This document shows, piece by piece, positions 24,911 through 33,820 of a stretch of 64,000 nt of DNA. The position numbers and the translations under genes were made by a program. The notes under the pieces are model-generated. The model saw only the letters and a list, made by a program, of their open reading frames with translations, had not been told where the DNA came from and ran no database searches. Source of the stretch: Tabrizicola sp. (lineage in GTDB: Bacteria; Pseudomonadota; Alphaproteobacteria; Rhodobacterales; Rhodobacteraceae); contig JAEULQ010000129.1 of assembly GCA_016792685.1 (NCBI GenBank), forward strand, positions 1 to 64,000. Reading direction: 5' to 3'. Position 1 is the stretch's first letter, and every line of letters begins with the position of its first letter.

Positions 24911-26362
24911 CTAGAGCTTCTTCTCGATCTTGATCTCGATGCGGCGGTTTTCTGCACGGCCCTGCTTGGTGGCGTTATCGCCCACGGGTTCGCTGTCGGC
25001 GCGGCCTTCGGCGGCGAGAAGCTCGGGCGGAATGCCGGCTTGGGTCAGCAGGTCGGCGATGGTCTTCGCCCGGGCCTCGGAAAGGCCCTGGTTCGACGCG
25101 AAGGGGTTCGAGGCCTGGACGGGAACGCTGTCCGTGTGGCCGATCACCGTAACCTTGCCGATGACTTCGATGTTTTCCTTGATGCATTCGGCCAAGGCAG
25201 TGACCAGCGGACCATAGATTTCGTTGATGTCGGCCTTTGCGCTGCGGAAGACCTCGGGGTTTGATCCGCGCAGGGTGAGGAAAGCGAGGCCGACGTCGTC
25301 GCGGCCGGACAGTGCGGCGGCCGTGTCGGCAGGGGCCTTGGCCAGACAGGCCGGGACCAGTTCCAGCACCACTGGCTCCAGCACAATCTCCGGCGCGGCG
25401 GGTTCGGCATTGGTGCGGACGGGGCGGAAGATCTCGGCCCGTTCGGGGGGCGGCAAAAGGCGGGCCAGTGCATAAAGCTGGGTCGCCTTGTTCGACAGCT
25501 GGATGCCGAGGCCGACATAGGTTGCCGTGATCACCGCAACAGCGGCGAGCGCGATGGTCCACAACGGTACGGCGAAGCGCGGCTTTTCATCGGGGGCGAC
25601 AACGCCCTTCCAGTGCGGCGACAGCTCGGCCGCTTCGGCCTCGGGGTTGCGGATGGCACGGGCGATGGCGGAGCGCATGGCGAGGAGAGCTGCGTCACCG
25701 GTGCGGCCTTCGACCCGGTATTTGCCACGGAAGCCGAGGTTCAGGCAATGAAAGCCAAGCTCGAGCATCTCGGGGTCGCGGTTGGGGTAGCGAAGCAGCT
25801 CCTCCAGCCGATCGAAGAACTTCGTCCCGGCGTCAACCTCACCGGACAGGCCCACCACAAGCGGCTGACGCGGCCAGCTGGAATGTCCGCCCCAGGGGGT
25901 ATTGAGCGCGATGTCGTCGATCAGCGCGGCCACAAACCAGGCGGCCTGGTTGGCGCGGGTCATCGGCACGCCCATGCCGACGGCACTGTCGCGCAGGTCG
26001 ATCAGGTTTTCCTGCACGCGCAACCGCAGGCCTTCCACATTGGCGGGGGGCATTGCCCGCTCCAGCTCGGGTGCAAGTTCCAGAAGCGGCGCAAAGGCGA
26101 CAATCAGCGGGTTCTGATGGGCGCGGGTAAGGCGGGGTCTGGGGCCCCTTTGGCCGTAGTCCTGTGGCGGAGAGCCGAATGGCTGGCCGCCATAGCCCTG
26201 ACCCGCGGAAGGTTGCCCGCCGTAGGATTGCTGCGGCGCGGGCGGTTCTGCCCCGAAGGTCGGCCTTTGTGGTGTGGTGGCCGGCGTGTTGGACTTCACC
26301 GGCCGGATGCGGGTGCGTCCGGCGTCGTTGGATAGACCGAAGGGATCGTCCTGGTCGCTCAT
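24911..26362 (-). CDS. tssL: T6SS membrane protein TssL with C-terminal OmpA domain
   Basis: 483 residues. A disordered Gly/Gln/Pro-rich N-terminus carries Thr17 in the context RTRIRP, similar to the PpkA-phosphorylated Thr14 site of Agrobacterium TssL. The DotU domain spans about 85-255 (TRANQAAWFVAALIDDIALNTPWG; LELGFHCLNLGFRGKY). One transmembrane helix follows (about 265-288), then a periplasmic linker, and an OmpA peptidoglycan-binding domain about 375-483 (VIGHTDSVPVQASNPFASNQGLSEARAKTI... GRAENRRIEIKI). The OmpA part anchors the complex to the cell wall directly. It lies between tssK and tssM with abutting genes. Confidence 0.97.
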   Translation of the reverse strand: MSDQDDPFGLSNDAGRTRIRPVKSNTPATTPQRPTFGAEPPAPQQSYGGQPSAGQGYGGQPFGSPPQDYGQRGPRPRLTRAHQNPLIVAFAPLLELAPELERAMPPANVEGLRLRVQENLIDLRDSAVGMGVPMTRANQAAWFVAALIDDIALNTPWGGHSSWPRQPLVVGLSGEVDAGTKFFDRLEELLRYPNRDPEMLELGFHCLNLGFRGKYRVEGRTGDAALLAMRSAIARAIRNPEAEAAELSPHWKGVVAPDEKPRFAVPLWTIALAAVAVITATYVGLGIQLSNKATQLYALARLLPPPERAEIFRPVRTNAEPAAPEIVLEPVVLELVPACLAKAPADTAAALSGRDDVGLAFLTLRGSNPEVFRSAKADINEIYGPLVTALAECIKENIEVIGKVTVIGHTDSVPVQASNPFASNQGLSEARAKTIADLLTQAGIPPELLAAEGRADSEPVGDNATKQGRAENRRIEIKIEKKL

Positions 26363-26369
26363 CCGCCCG

Positions 26370-27707
26370 TCACCTGTTCACGGCGTAGCAGTCGATTTCC
26401 GGTTCCCGGTCCAGCGTCCCCGAAACACCGATCACGAAGCCGGGCGCGTCGGTCAGCTGGGCGAAATGTTCGGACTTCTGGTCAAGCTCCAGGCACAGCC
26501 GCTCGCCATCATAGGGAATCTCGCGCGGCTGAGAGTGGAGCGGTTTCAGCGGAATGCCGGGAAGGCGGGATTTCCACAGCTTTTCAAAAGCATCGGCGGC
26601 ACCGACGGTGGCCTGGCTGGCAAAGATGCGGCGCAGGGATTCGTCCGACATGTCCGAACCGATGCGCAGCACGATCCGGCTGGTCTTGAGAAGGTCGGGG
26701 TTGTCGATGCGGACTTTCCAGATGTTCTGGGCGTGTCTTGCCACTTGCAGGGCGCGCGACTTCGGCTCGACGTGGCGCAGCGACAGCATCAGCGAGCGCA
26801 GCGTATCGGCCAGCGCAGCAAAGGCGGGCTGCGGGTCGAGGTGGTCATAGGCGGGGAGGTCGGAGAGACGGCGAGAGGAGGAGCCATAGGTCGCCATCCG
26901 GCCCGCGAGGCCCGCCAGTTCCATGAAGAATTCGGCCGGGTGGTGCAGGTTCTGCGCCAGCATGTGGGCCACGCGGGGACGAGCGGAGTTGGCAAGTTCC
27001 AGAAGGAGCAGGTTCTCGATCGACCGGCCCGCGCCGCCCAGCACAAGTTTGCCGTGCGCCTCGGCGATACGGTCAAGGCCGGTGACGACCTCTTGCGCAA
27101 GGCCCGCGTACCAGGGGTTGGCCGAAAGACAGAGGGCGGGGGCGAGGTAGCCTTCGGAAATCGCGACAGAGCCTTCGGCGCGCAGCCCCTCGACCCGGGC
27201 GACAGGCAGGGCGACGTAACCTGCCCCGTCCTCGCCAGGAAGGATCAGGCGGGCGGCCAGGCGGGCGACCTCAAGCTCTTCGGGTTCGGCGCCGCCACGG
27301 ATGGCGTCGCGGACAGTCTGGATCACGCCGCGGTAGCGCGAGCCCGCGGGCTCGGCATGGGCGGGGTCGATGGTGGCCGTGCCGGGGCGGTCGATGGGGA
27401 TGGCAAGGGCGACAAGGCCTGCCATGTCCGGCTTGATCGGCACCGGCGCGGGGGCAGACATGGTGTCGGGGATGGCGAAGGGCGTGCCATCGGGGAAGAT
27501 GCCCGAGGCAGCGGAAATGGCAACGTGACCGGCATCAAGGGCGGGTTTGTCAAGCGTCAGCGACCGGAAACCCCAGGCCTGCATGGGTGCGGCCTGGAGC
27601 GCACCGCGCACCAGGCCCTCGGTATAGCGGTCCTGCTGCTGCAGGTGCTGGGTGCGCAGGAACAGCCCTTCGGACCAGACGACCTTGTTCGTGTCACTCA
27701 GTCCCAT
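26370..27707 (-). CDS. tssK: T6SS baseplate protein TssK
   Basis: 445 residues, standard length. It opens VVWSEGLFLRTQHLQQQDRYTEGLV, the near-invariant TssK start, and contains LILPGEDGAGYVALPVARV and LYDHLDPQPAFAALADTLRSLM-type segments. TssK is the trimeric adaptor that joins the baseplate wedges (TssF/G/E) to the TssL-TssM membrane complex, and is related to phage receptor-binding proteins. It sits between tssJ and tssL, 38 bases after tssJ stops. Confidence 0.96.
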   Translation of the reverse strand: MGLSDTNKVVWSEGLFLRTQHLQQQDRYTEGLVRGALQAAPMQAWGFRSLTLDKPALDAGHVAISAASGIFPDGTPFAIPDTMSAPAPVPIKPDMAGLVALAIPIDRPGTATIDPAHAEPAGSRYRGVIQTVRDAIRGGAEPEELEVARLAARLILPGEDGAGYVALPVARVEGLRAEGSVAISEGYLAPALCLSANPWYAGLAQEVVTGLDRIAEAHGKLVLGGAGRSIENLLLLELANSARPRVAHMLAQNLHHPAEFFMELAGLAGRMATYGSSSRRLSDLPAYDHLDPQPAFAALADTLRSLMLSLRHVEPKSRALQVARHAQNIWKVRIDNPDLLKTSRIVLRIGSDMSDESLRRIFASQATVGAADAFEKLWKSRLPGIPLKPLHSQPREIPYDGERLCLELDQKSEHFAQLTDAPGFVIGVSGTLDREPEIDCYAVNR

Positions 27708-27746
27708 GTCCTGTCTGTTCCAGTGCCTGCGCGTAAGTCCCCCGCA

Positions 27747-28205
27747 TCACATCGGGGTCAGCTTGATCCCGCCTGCCGTGACGTCAAGCGCGAACGTGAC
27801 CGAATCGGTCGGCGAGACCGAGGACTTGGCGCGGAACTGCTTTCCGGCCGGGTCACGGAAGCCTGCGACGATGGCGATAAGGGCCGTGGAGGGGTCAAGC
27901 GAGACGGTCTTGGTGACCTTTCCGCCTGGCGTGAGCGCGATGGTGTCAGCTTTCACCAGGTCGGCACCCAGCGTGGCGGCGGGGGATTGCAGGCCGAAGA
28001 AGTCGGCCCCGTCAAAAGCGCCCGAGCCACGCAATTGCAGGACCTGCAGCGTCAGCGGACGGTCTGCACCATCGGGGCCTGGGTTCATCCCGGCGGTCCC
28101 TTGCGCGACAAGGGTCACTGATCCGGGACCAGAGGGGGCGCAGGCCACCAGTACGAGGGCGCTGCCACCGATCAGAAAGGCACGGCGTGGAAACTCATGG
28201 GTCAT
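27747..28205 (-). CDS. tssJ: T6SS outer-membrane lipoprotein TssJ
   Basis: 152 residues from the ATG at 28,205, which overlaps the end of the fha gene by 11 bases. The signal sequence has two Arg at 7-8 (FPRRAFLIGG) and a lipobox LVAC with Cys22; the RR pair is not a strong Tat motif. The mature part has the transthyretin-like TssJ pattern: LTLQVLQLRGSGAFDGADFFGL, then a VTKTVSLDPSTALIAIVAGFRDPAGKQFR segment. TssJ anchors the TssM periplasmic end to the outer membrane. Divergent in sequence, but the position between fha and tssK settles it. Confidence 0.9.
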   Translation of the reverse strand: MTHEFPRRAFLIGGSALVLVACAPSGPGSVTLVAQGTAGMNPGPDGADRPLTLQVLQLRGSGAFDGADFFGLQSPAATLGADLVKADTIALTPGGKVTKTVSLDPSTALIAIVAGFRDPAGKQFRAKSSVSPTDSVTFALDVTAGGIKLTPM

Positions 28206-29682
28206 TGGTCTTCTCCCTGTTGCCTTCATATGCGTCGCGGAAATCGGCGCCCACTTCGCCCAGGAACCGGTCTTCGGCGGCGCGGGCGATGTCCTTGTAG
28301 CGGTCGGTATAGGCCTTCCAGAGCTTGGCGTTGCGCCCGCCCGACAGCAGGCTTTCCAGCATGCCAAGCTCTTCAAGATCCTTTTCCACCTCGGCTGGAT
28401 CGAAGCGGTCGATCATCCGGCGGAGTGCGGACTGGATCGCGACCCAGGAACGAAGCTGATGGTCGGCCAGATCGCGGAAGGCACCGTTGATCGCGGTCTC
28501 GGGGTCAAGGTAGCCCGGGCCCTGGGGGGTGATGAGAGCCGACAGAGCCTCATTGGTGGTGGCCAGGAATTTCAGCGGATTGACGTCGGTGTTGCTGATC
28601 ACGGTCTGGGCCACGCGGGCGTTCTGCTTTTCCTTTGCGCGGGCGCGCAGCATCAGCATCAGCCCCTCGACCAGCAGTCGGAAGCGCTGGCCAAGGGCCT
28701 CCATTTCGGCGGCGGGGTCGGCGGTTGCCGAGAGGTCGAGACCAAGGCCGCGGAAGAAGGCATCGCGAAGCGCCAAGTCCGAAGCGGCGGGAGCGGACGG
28801 GGCGGGCGGCGCTGGAGGCGTGGCTGCCGGTGCATGAGCCACGGGTTCGCCGCGCTGGCGGGTGCGGTTTTCGGCGTCGATGACGGGTGGCACGACGGGC
28901 GCCTCGGCGACCGGTCGCGGAGGTTCCGGCGGGGTCGGTGGCGGGGCCTCGGGGGGCGGGGCAGGCTCTGCCACGGGTGGCGGCATGGACCACCAGTCGT
29001 TGCTTGCAGTAGCCGGGGTCGCTTGCGGCTGCGGTTCGGGGACGAGGACCTTTGCCGGCGCATCGAAGAAGGACCCGAAGCCGAAGTCGTCGGTCCTGGG
29101 AGCGATGGGTTCGGGCACGCTGCCAGCAGGACGTGCGGCAACCGAGCGGTCGAGGGTGAAGGGATCGTCGAAAAGCGGCGGGGGTGCGGCGCGTTCGGTC
29201 GTCGTATCATAACGCCGGGCGTCGGTCGGGCCGGTGTCGAAGGGTTGCGGCAGGCCTTGCGGGCGCTGCACCGGTGGCGGAGGCGTCACCGGCTGCGAGA
29301 AGAAGTCGTCATGGGTGATCTGGCGCTGCACCGGGGCCTGCGTGCGCGGTGTGGCGACGGGCGCCGGTGCCTCGATCTCGACCCGGATGACGGTATCGCC
29401 GACGCGCAGGCGCATTCCGCTTTCCAGACGGGCCGCATTGCCCGGACCAAGAGGCTGGTCCTTGCCATCGATGAATAGACCGCCCCGGCTGGCATCGGTG
29501 ACGATGAACTGACCTGCTTCGCCGGTGATCACGCAGTGTTTGCGCGAGACATACATGTCGGGGTCGTTGATCTGCCACGAGCATTCAGCACCGCGACCGA
29601 TGCTGAACTCTCCCCCCGGATGGCGCATCTCGTGCCGCTCTTGCGGGTGGGGGCTGTGCTCGATGACGAGGCGCAGGGTCAT
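28195..29682 (-). CDS. tagH: T6SS-associated FHA-domain protein (TagH/Fha)
   Basis: 495 residues from the ATG at 29,682, overlapping the tssG stop (ATGA). FHA domain at about 20-95: FSIGRGAECSWQINDPDMYVSRKHCVI with the phosphothreonine-binding Arg, Ser and His/Lys contacts. A long Pro/Ala-rich linker follows (about 100-290). The C-terminal domain (about 300-490; ALRDAFFRGLGLDL... LMLMLRARAKEKQNARVAQTVISNTDVNPLKF) is the TagH/ImpI C-terminal family domain. Fha reads the phosphothreonine made by PpkA and so gates T6SS assembly. Co-encoded kinase and phosphatase complete this switch. Confidence 0.95.
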   Translation of the reverse strand: MTLRLVIEHSPHPQERHEMRHPGGEFSIGRGAECSWQINDPDMYVSRKHCVITGEAGQFIVTDASRGGLFIDGKDQPLGPGNAARLESGMRLRVGDTVIRVEIEAPAPVATPRTQAPVQRQITHDDFFSQPVTPPPPVQRPQGLPQPFDTGPTDARRYDTTTERAAPPPLFDDPFTLDRSVAARPAGSVPEPIAPRTDDFGFGSFFDAPAKVLVPEPQPQATPATASNDWWSMPPPVAEPAPPPEAPPPTPPEPPRPVAEAPVVPPVIDAENRTRQRGEPVAHAPAATPPAPPAPSAPAASDLALRDAFFRGLGLDLSATADPAAEMEALGQRFRLLVEGLMLMLRARAKEKQNARVAQTVISNTDVNPLKFLATTNEALSALITPQGPGYLDPETAINGAFRDLADHQLRSWVAIQSALRRMIDRFDPAEVEKDLEELGMLESLLSGGRNAKLWKAYTDRYKDIARAAEDRFLGEVGADFRDAYEGNREKTNDP

Positions 29683-30713
29683 GCGGCCTCCTCCTCGACA
29701 CTGGCAACGCGATAAAGCCGCAGATCGTCGGCGTCCTTTTCCCGCTTGGGCGAAAGCCAGGCGGTGCGACCCAGCTGGCATTTGCCGAGACGGGCGGCAG
29801 GGATGTCTTCGCGCGCTAGGACGAGACGGAGGTTGAACTCCATCTCGCGACCCATGGCATGGCGGATCGCATGGCGCAGCCGGTCGGTCAGAGCGGGATC
29901 GGCAAGGAAGGCGTTGAAGCGGGACAGGGGCAGCGGGCCGACGCGCAGCTCGACCAGGGTCTGGCGCTGAAAACTGCGGGCGCCAACTACGGCCGATCGG
30001 CCAAGCTGGGCATGGGCGCGGCCAAGGCGCGATTGCAGGCGAGGCGGGATGGTTGTCCAGGTGCCGAGAAATTCGACCAGCGAGACCGGGGCTTCAAGCA
30101 CATCGCCCAGATAGCGGGTCAGCCGCTCGACGCTGTAGACCTGACGACCCAGTGACGTGGCGTGGCGCAGCTTCAGCCGGGTTTGGGTGTCTGGCCCCGC
30201 AGGCATCGTCCCCGGAAGGCCAACACCGGCCAAGGCCTCGATCAGTGCACGGACCCGACCGGCGTCGTCGTGTTCGATCTGGACTTCCGGGCGTGCGTCC
30301 GCCCAGGCGCGCCAGTAGAGCGCCATCATCCGGTGCTGGAGAAGGTTGCAGAAATCAAGAAAGGTCGTGTCCGAGGCCGCATCGCTGCCATCCGTGAACC
30401 AGCGGTCGGACAGCCGACCGAGAACCCAGCGGGTGAGGTGGAGGGGCATTGCGCCCTCCGGGCCAAGAAGGCCCAGCACTTCGACTTCGACCCTGGACGG
30501 ATTGCCCGGGGTGAAACCGGCAACATCGCGGGTGCCAAAGGTCAGCCGGGCGCGCTGACCCAGGCGGGCAGGCTCACGCGAGGGGCCGCCCGATCGGCCG
30601 AAACGCGCGCCGTCGCGTTCGAGCCTGCGCAGAAGCTCGAAGAAACCCATGGTTTCGGGTGACGGCACATCTCCGGTCAGATCAGGGCGCGGTTGCCCGG
30701 CGTCATCGGCCAC
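29679..30713 (-). CDS. tssG: T6SS baseplate protein TssG
   Basis: 344 residues from a GTG at 30,713, chosen because AGGAGG lies eight bases upstream within the end of tssF (37-base overlap). Landmarks: FFELLRRLERDGARFGRSGGPSREPARLG, ADVAGFTPG-like GTRDVAGFTPG, LLGPEGAMPLHLTRWVL, and DFCNLLQHRMMALYWRAWADARP. TssG is a baseplate wedge subunit that binds TssF (TssF2-TssG) around the spike. The order tssE-tssF-tssG is conserved across T6SS loci. Confidence 0.95.
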   Translation of the reverse strand: MADDAGQPRPDLTGDVPSPETMGFFELLRRLERDGARFGRSGGPSREPARLGQRARLTFGTRDVAGFTPGNPSRVEVEVLGLLGPEGAMPLHLTRWVLGRLSDRWFTDGSDAASDTTFLDFCNLLQHRMMALYWRAWADARPEVQIEHDDAGRVRALIEALAGVGLPGTMPAGPDTQTRLKLRHATSLGRQVYSVERLTRYLGDVLEAPVSLVEFLGTWTTIPPRLQSRLGRAHAQLGRSAVVGARSFQRQTLVELRVGPLPLSRFNAFLADPALTDRLRHAIRHAMGREMEFNLRLVLAREDIPAARLGKCQLGRTAWLSPKREKDADDLRLYRVASVEEEAA

Positions 30714-32542
30714 GACACGTCCTCCTGTCTTTGCATGAGATGGGTCTTTGTGCGCACGAAGGAATTGATCGCTGCGTGGCGGGCGAAAAGCTGGTTGAGG
30801 AGCGCCGAGAGAAGCAGCGAAGAGCCGCCGGCAAGGGCGGTTTCCTCGACGTCGAGAATGATCTCGACCCCATGGCCAAAGCATATCGGGCCGGGAATGC
30901 CCAGACGCTCGACGACCTGGCGCGAGCGGACCCGGGTGATCGATCGGGCGTGTCGAGCAAGGGCTGGATCACCGCGCCCGGCGTATAGGTCCAGCATCGC
31001 GCGCAACGGTTCCGCGTCCTGGCCAGGTTCGGCAAGCGACAGGTGGTTGAGCGACAACTGCGCGACCAGCCGCCAGGCCAGATCGTCAAGCTGGCTTTCT
31101 CCGCCCGAGACGATGTTCGGAAGGGCGGACGCGACCGAACCGCGCGGACGGCGGAAGGGGGCAAGAAGCTCGATCCGGCCGACGGGGTCGCCGGTTTCCA
31201 GGGACAGCTTGGGGCTGTCATCCAGGATCGGCAGATCGCGGTTGGTGCACAGCGCCCGGATGTCGAGCCGGCGGATTGCCTTGGTCACGGTCGCATCAGC
31301 AGGCCGGGCGATGGAGAGGAAAAGATCGTCGCCCGCATAGCTGGTTCGGGTCTGGCCGCGACGAAGCTCGTCTTCGCCCGGGCGGCGAGGACGGCGTTCG
31401 GTCGTGTAGACGAGGCCCGACCCCCGGTGCTGGCCGACCGAATAGAGCGGCTCGACCGTGGCCTCGGGACCGTCGCTGTCGGCATCCTCGACATGGGTCA
31501 GGCGATAGATCTCGAAATCGCGCGGACGGGTGCGGTCGGCATGAACGACATGGGCGGCCGAGCGGCCGTCGACCTCGATCACGTTGCACTCTTTCTCGAA
31601 GAGATTGACAAGCGGCGTGGCAAAGAGGCGGAAGTCCTTGGCAGCAATGTCGGACAATTCGGGCCGCGCGGCATCGAGGTAGAGGACGATTTCGCAGGGG
31701 CCAGCGGTGCAGGCGCGCAGAGCAGGGTTCAGGCCGTCAAGCCGCAGGAAATGGAAGCGGTCCGGCATCAGGAAATATTCCCGCATGAGCCGGTAGCCCT
31801 CAAACGACGGGCGAACACGCGGAAGAAGACCTTCGCGGTCAGTCACGCCGACAAGCGACGGGCCGGAAAGCGGATGCGCCGACCCTTTCGGCGGACGGGC
31901 GATGGCGGCAAGGCCATGGCCGAAAATCGCGTCGAAGATCGCGCCACCGCGGCTGCCGCCGGTGAACCAGAGGTCCAGCCGGTCAAGGCCAAGTTCGGCC
32001 AGGCTGCCGGGACCGACGCGCGAGAGCGTGAAGCGGATCGCCGCTTCGGCCTCGGGGCGGTCGAGGCCAGCCGCATTCATCGTTCCCTTGTCCTGCAGGT
32101 ATTCGACCTTCTCCAGCGCGATGGGCCACAGCGTCACATCCTGCGCTGTCGTAAAGGTGGCGCGGGTGGAAATACCTTCGCGGTAGGCCGCAACGCAGCG
32201 GGTGCCGCGCTGGACGGTATGGCCGTCGAGCATGGTCTGGACCTGGGGACCGGGATGCAGGACCGCCATGGTCATCGCCGGCGCTGGGCAGACGAGGTCG
32301 GGGTAAAGCTCGTCCAGAAGATTGCGGACGTAACGGCTGCTTTCGGCATCGACCTTGAGCCGGGTCCGGGCAGAAAGATAGGCGACGCCTTCCAGCAGGC
32401 GTTCGACATAGGGATCGGGGCAGGGAACCGAGTCGAGCGACAGGTTGCGCGCGACGGTCGGGTGCAGTGCGGCAAACTCGGACGCAAGCTCGCGGATATG
32501 GGCAAGTTCGTCTTCGTAATAGCTGAGGAAGTTGCGGTCCAT
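30677..32542 (-). CDS. tssF: T6SS baseplate protein TssF
   Basis: 621 residues, standard length, starting at the ATG at 32,542 that shares a base with the tssE stop (TGATG); a GTG one codon earlier is possible. It begins with FLSYYEDELAHIRELASEFAALHP, the typical TssF opening, with PDPYVERLLEGVAYLSARTRLKVD next and LYPDLVCPAPAMTMAVLHPG after it. RHYxRTxxL-type late elements are replaced by CTNRDLPIL and a C-terminal SSLLLSALLNQLFARHAAINSF segment. It forms the main baseplate wedge with TssG and contacts VgrG. Confidence 0.96.
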   Translation of the reverse strand: MDRNFLSYYEDELAHIRELASEFAALHPTVARNLSLDSVPCPDPYVERLLEGVAYLSARTRLKVDAESSRYVRNLLDELYPDLVCPAPAMTMAVLHPGPQVQTMLDGHTVQRGTRCVAAYREGISTRATFTTAQDVTLWPIALEKVEYLQDKGTMNAAGLDRPEAEAAIRFTLSRVGPGSLAELGLDRLDLWFTGGSRGGAIFDAIFGHGLAAIARPPKGSAHPLSGPSLVGVTDREGLLPRVRPSFEGYRLMREYFLMPDRFHFLRLDGLNPALRACTAGPCEIVLYLDAARPELSDIAAKDFRLFATPLVNLFEKECNVIEVDGRSAAHVVHADRTRPRDFEIYRLTHVEDADSDGPEATVEPLYSVGQHRGSGLVYTTERRPRRPGEDELRRGQTRTSYAGDDLFLSIARPADATVTKAIRRLDIRALCTNRDLPILDDSPKLSLETGDPVGRIELLAPFRRPRGSVASALPNIVSGGESQLDDLAWRLVAQLSLNHLSLAEPGQDAEPLRAMLDLYAGRGDPALARHARSITRVRSRQVVERLGIPGPICFGHGVEIILDVEETALAGGSSLLLSALLNQLFARHAAINSFVRTKTHLMQRQEDVSWPMTPGNRALI

Positions 32543-33252
32543 CACGCGTCCTCGACCGCTGTGGTGGCGCGACCGTTGTCGAGATCGATCATCGTCGACA
32601 GGCGCAGACGTTCGGCGACGGGCGAGAGCATCAGCATCGCGTCGACCTCGATCTTCAGGCCGGTGCGTTCGCCTTGCGAGACCTTGACCCGGATCGTGTC
32701 CCGCTTGAGCCGTGGCTCGAAGACCGCGATCACCTCACGCAGCTCCTTGGCAAGGGCCGCAAGGTCGAAGTCGGTGATCGAGCGGCCGGAAAAGGACGGG
32801 ACCCCGTAGTTCAGGACCGACCGGCGGACATGCGGGAAGTCACCGATCATATCCTGCGGGGTCTCAAATCCCTTTCGCTCGAGATCGGTCAGTTGCAGGC
32901 CTGATTCGAAACGTTCGACGTTGAAGAGCGCCTCGATGTCGCGGCGAACGGCTTCGCGCAGGACCGAGGCATTCACCACGATACCGCGTTCCTCCAGAAA
33001 AGCGCGGCGGGCCATCTGGGTGAGGAAAAGGTGCAGGTCGCGGCGGGTGTCGGCGTCGATTTCCGTGTCGGCCTCGATGGCGCGGGCCCCGCCGGCCAGC
33101 ACTTTCTCGACCGTGCCGGGACCGACGCGGGCCACAAGATCGGCACGCTGCCGGTCGGTTTCCGAGACGATACCGGGCAAGTCATCGACGAGGCGGTCCC
33201 AAAGACTTGGCTGGACCGCCTCGGTCCGGGATTGAAGGATCGGATCAGCCAA
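32542..33252 (-). CDS. tssE: T6SS baseplate protein TssE (gp25-like)
   Basis: 236 residues with a TTG start at 33,252; no ATG or GTG gives a better frame for the N-terminus. The gp25 domain is in the C-terminal two-thirds: LREAVRRDIEALFNVERF, then VRRSVLNYGVPSFSGRSI, then VIAVFEPRLKRDTIRVKV, where the Glu of the EPRL motif docks the baseplate to the sheath. The N-terminal extension of about 70 residues (SLWDRLVDDLPGIVSETDRQRADLVARVG) makes it longer than most TssE proteins. It lies between hcp and tssF. Its low-efficiency start may keep TssE much less abundant than Hcp. Confidence 0.93.
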   Translation of the reverse strand: MADPILQSRTEAVQPSLWDRLVDDLPGIVSETDRQRADLVARVGPGTVEKVLAGGARAIEADTEIDADTRRDLHLFLTQMARRAFLEERGIVVNASVLREAVRRDIEALFNVERFESGLQLTDLERKGFETPQDMIGDFPHVRRSVLNYGVPSFSGRSITDFDLAALAKELREVIAVFEPRLKRDTIRVKVSQGERTGLKIEVDAMLMLSPVAERLRLSTMIDLDNGRATTAVEDA

Positions 33253-33276
33253 ACCTGGTGCCCTTTCCCGATCTTG

Positions 33277-33299
33277 GGGGCCGTTTGAGCCTAGGCCCC
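33277..33299 (-). terminator. GC-rich hairpin overlapping the hcp stop (attenuator-like)
   Basis: A six-pair stem GGGGCC/GGCCCC with an 11-base loop overlaps the hcp stop codon and lies just before tssE. There is no T-run, so it is not a standard intrinsic terminator; partial attenuation or protection of the hcp 3' end is the plausible role. Confidence 0.35.
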
Positions 33300-33776
33300 T
33301 GCGACGATGTCATATTCAAATTCGTGCTCGCCGCCCGCAGAGTGATCGCTGGCCTGCTCGATGTAGAGGACCTTGAGCTTGTTGAAGACGATGCCGACCG
33401 ATTCCATCGGCGGAGAGTCGTCGCCGCTGCCCTGGCCGCTGAACTGATAGGATTCGATCATGCAGTCCGACAGGGTGATGGTCAGGTAATCAAGGTGCGT
33501 CTCGCCCGAGTCCTTGCGCAGCGTCACGATGATTTCGGGGAGGGCCGTGGCAAGCAGGACCGCCTGCGCCAGGTAGGGGGAAGACTTGTCGTAAAGCTTG
33601 GTGATGACCAGCGAGCTGATCGTCGGCATGCCGGTGCTGCGTCCGACGCCCGGCGTATTGGTCACCGGCCGCACGGCCCCCCACTGAAGCGAGGAGATGA
33701 TGATCTCGTCTTCGTGGTCCTTCCTGCCGCTTTCCCCCGGAATTTCTTCGATCTTCATATAACCGGAAACAGCCAT
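33291..33776 (-). CDS. hcp: T6SS tube protein Hcp (TssD)
   Basis: 161 residues, the normal size. It begins MAVSGYMKIEEIPGES and contains WGAVRPVTNTPGVGRSTGMP and ITKLYDKSSPYLAQAVLLATALPEIIVTLRKDSG, the Hcp1-type signature, with SVGIVFNKLKVLYIEQ near the end. Hcp hexamers stack into the tube that the contractile sheath propels. There is no C-terminal extension, so it is a structural Hcp and not an evolved effector. It lies between tssC and tssE, with 44 bases upstream that could hold its own promoter. Confidence 0.96.
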   Translation of the reverse strand: MAVSGYMKIEEIPGESGRKDHEDEIIISSLQWGAVRPVTNTPGVGRSTGMPTISSLVITKLYDKSSPYLAQAVLLATALPEIIVTLRKDSGETHLDYLTITLSDCMIESYQFSGQGSGDDSPPMESVGIVFNKLKVLYIEQASDHSAGGEHEFEYDIVAGA

Positions 33777-33820
33777 TTCCTTACCCTTTCATGTGCAAAA
33801 TTGCGGGAATCTTAAGGTAT

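Noticed and set aside
26274..29478. Two long plus-strand open frames opposite tssK, tssJ and fha
   Set aside because: Three recognised T6SS genes with coupled starts occupy the minus strand.
31043..32809. 588-codon plus-strand open frame opposite tssF and tssE
   Set aside because: Same reason; it also runs across the tssE-tssF junction, which a real gene would have no cause to follow.
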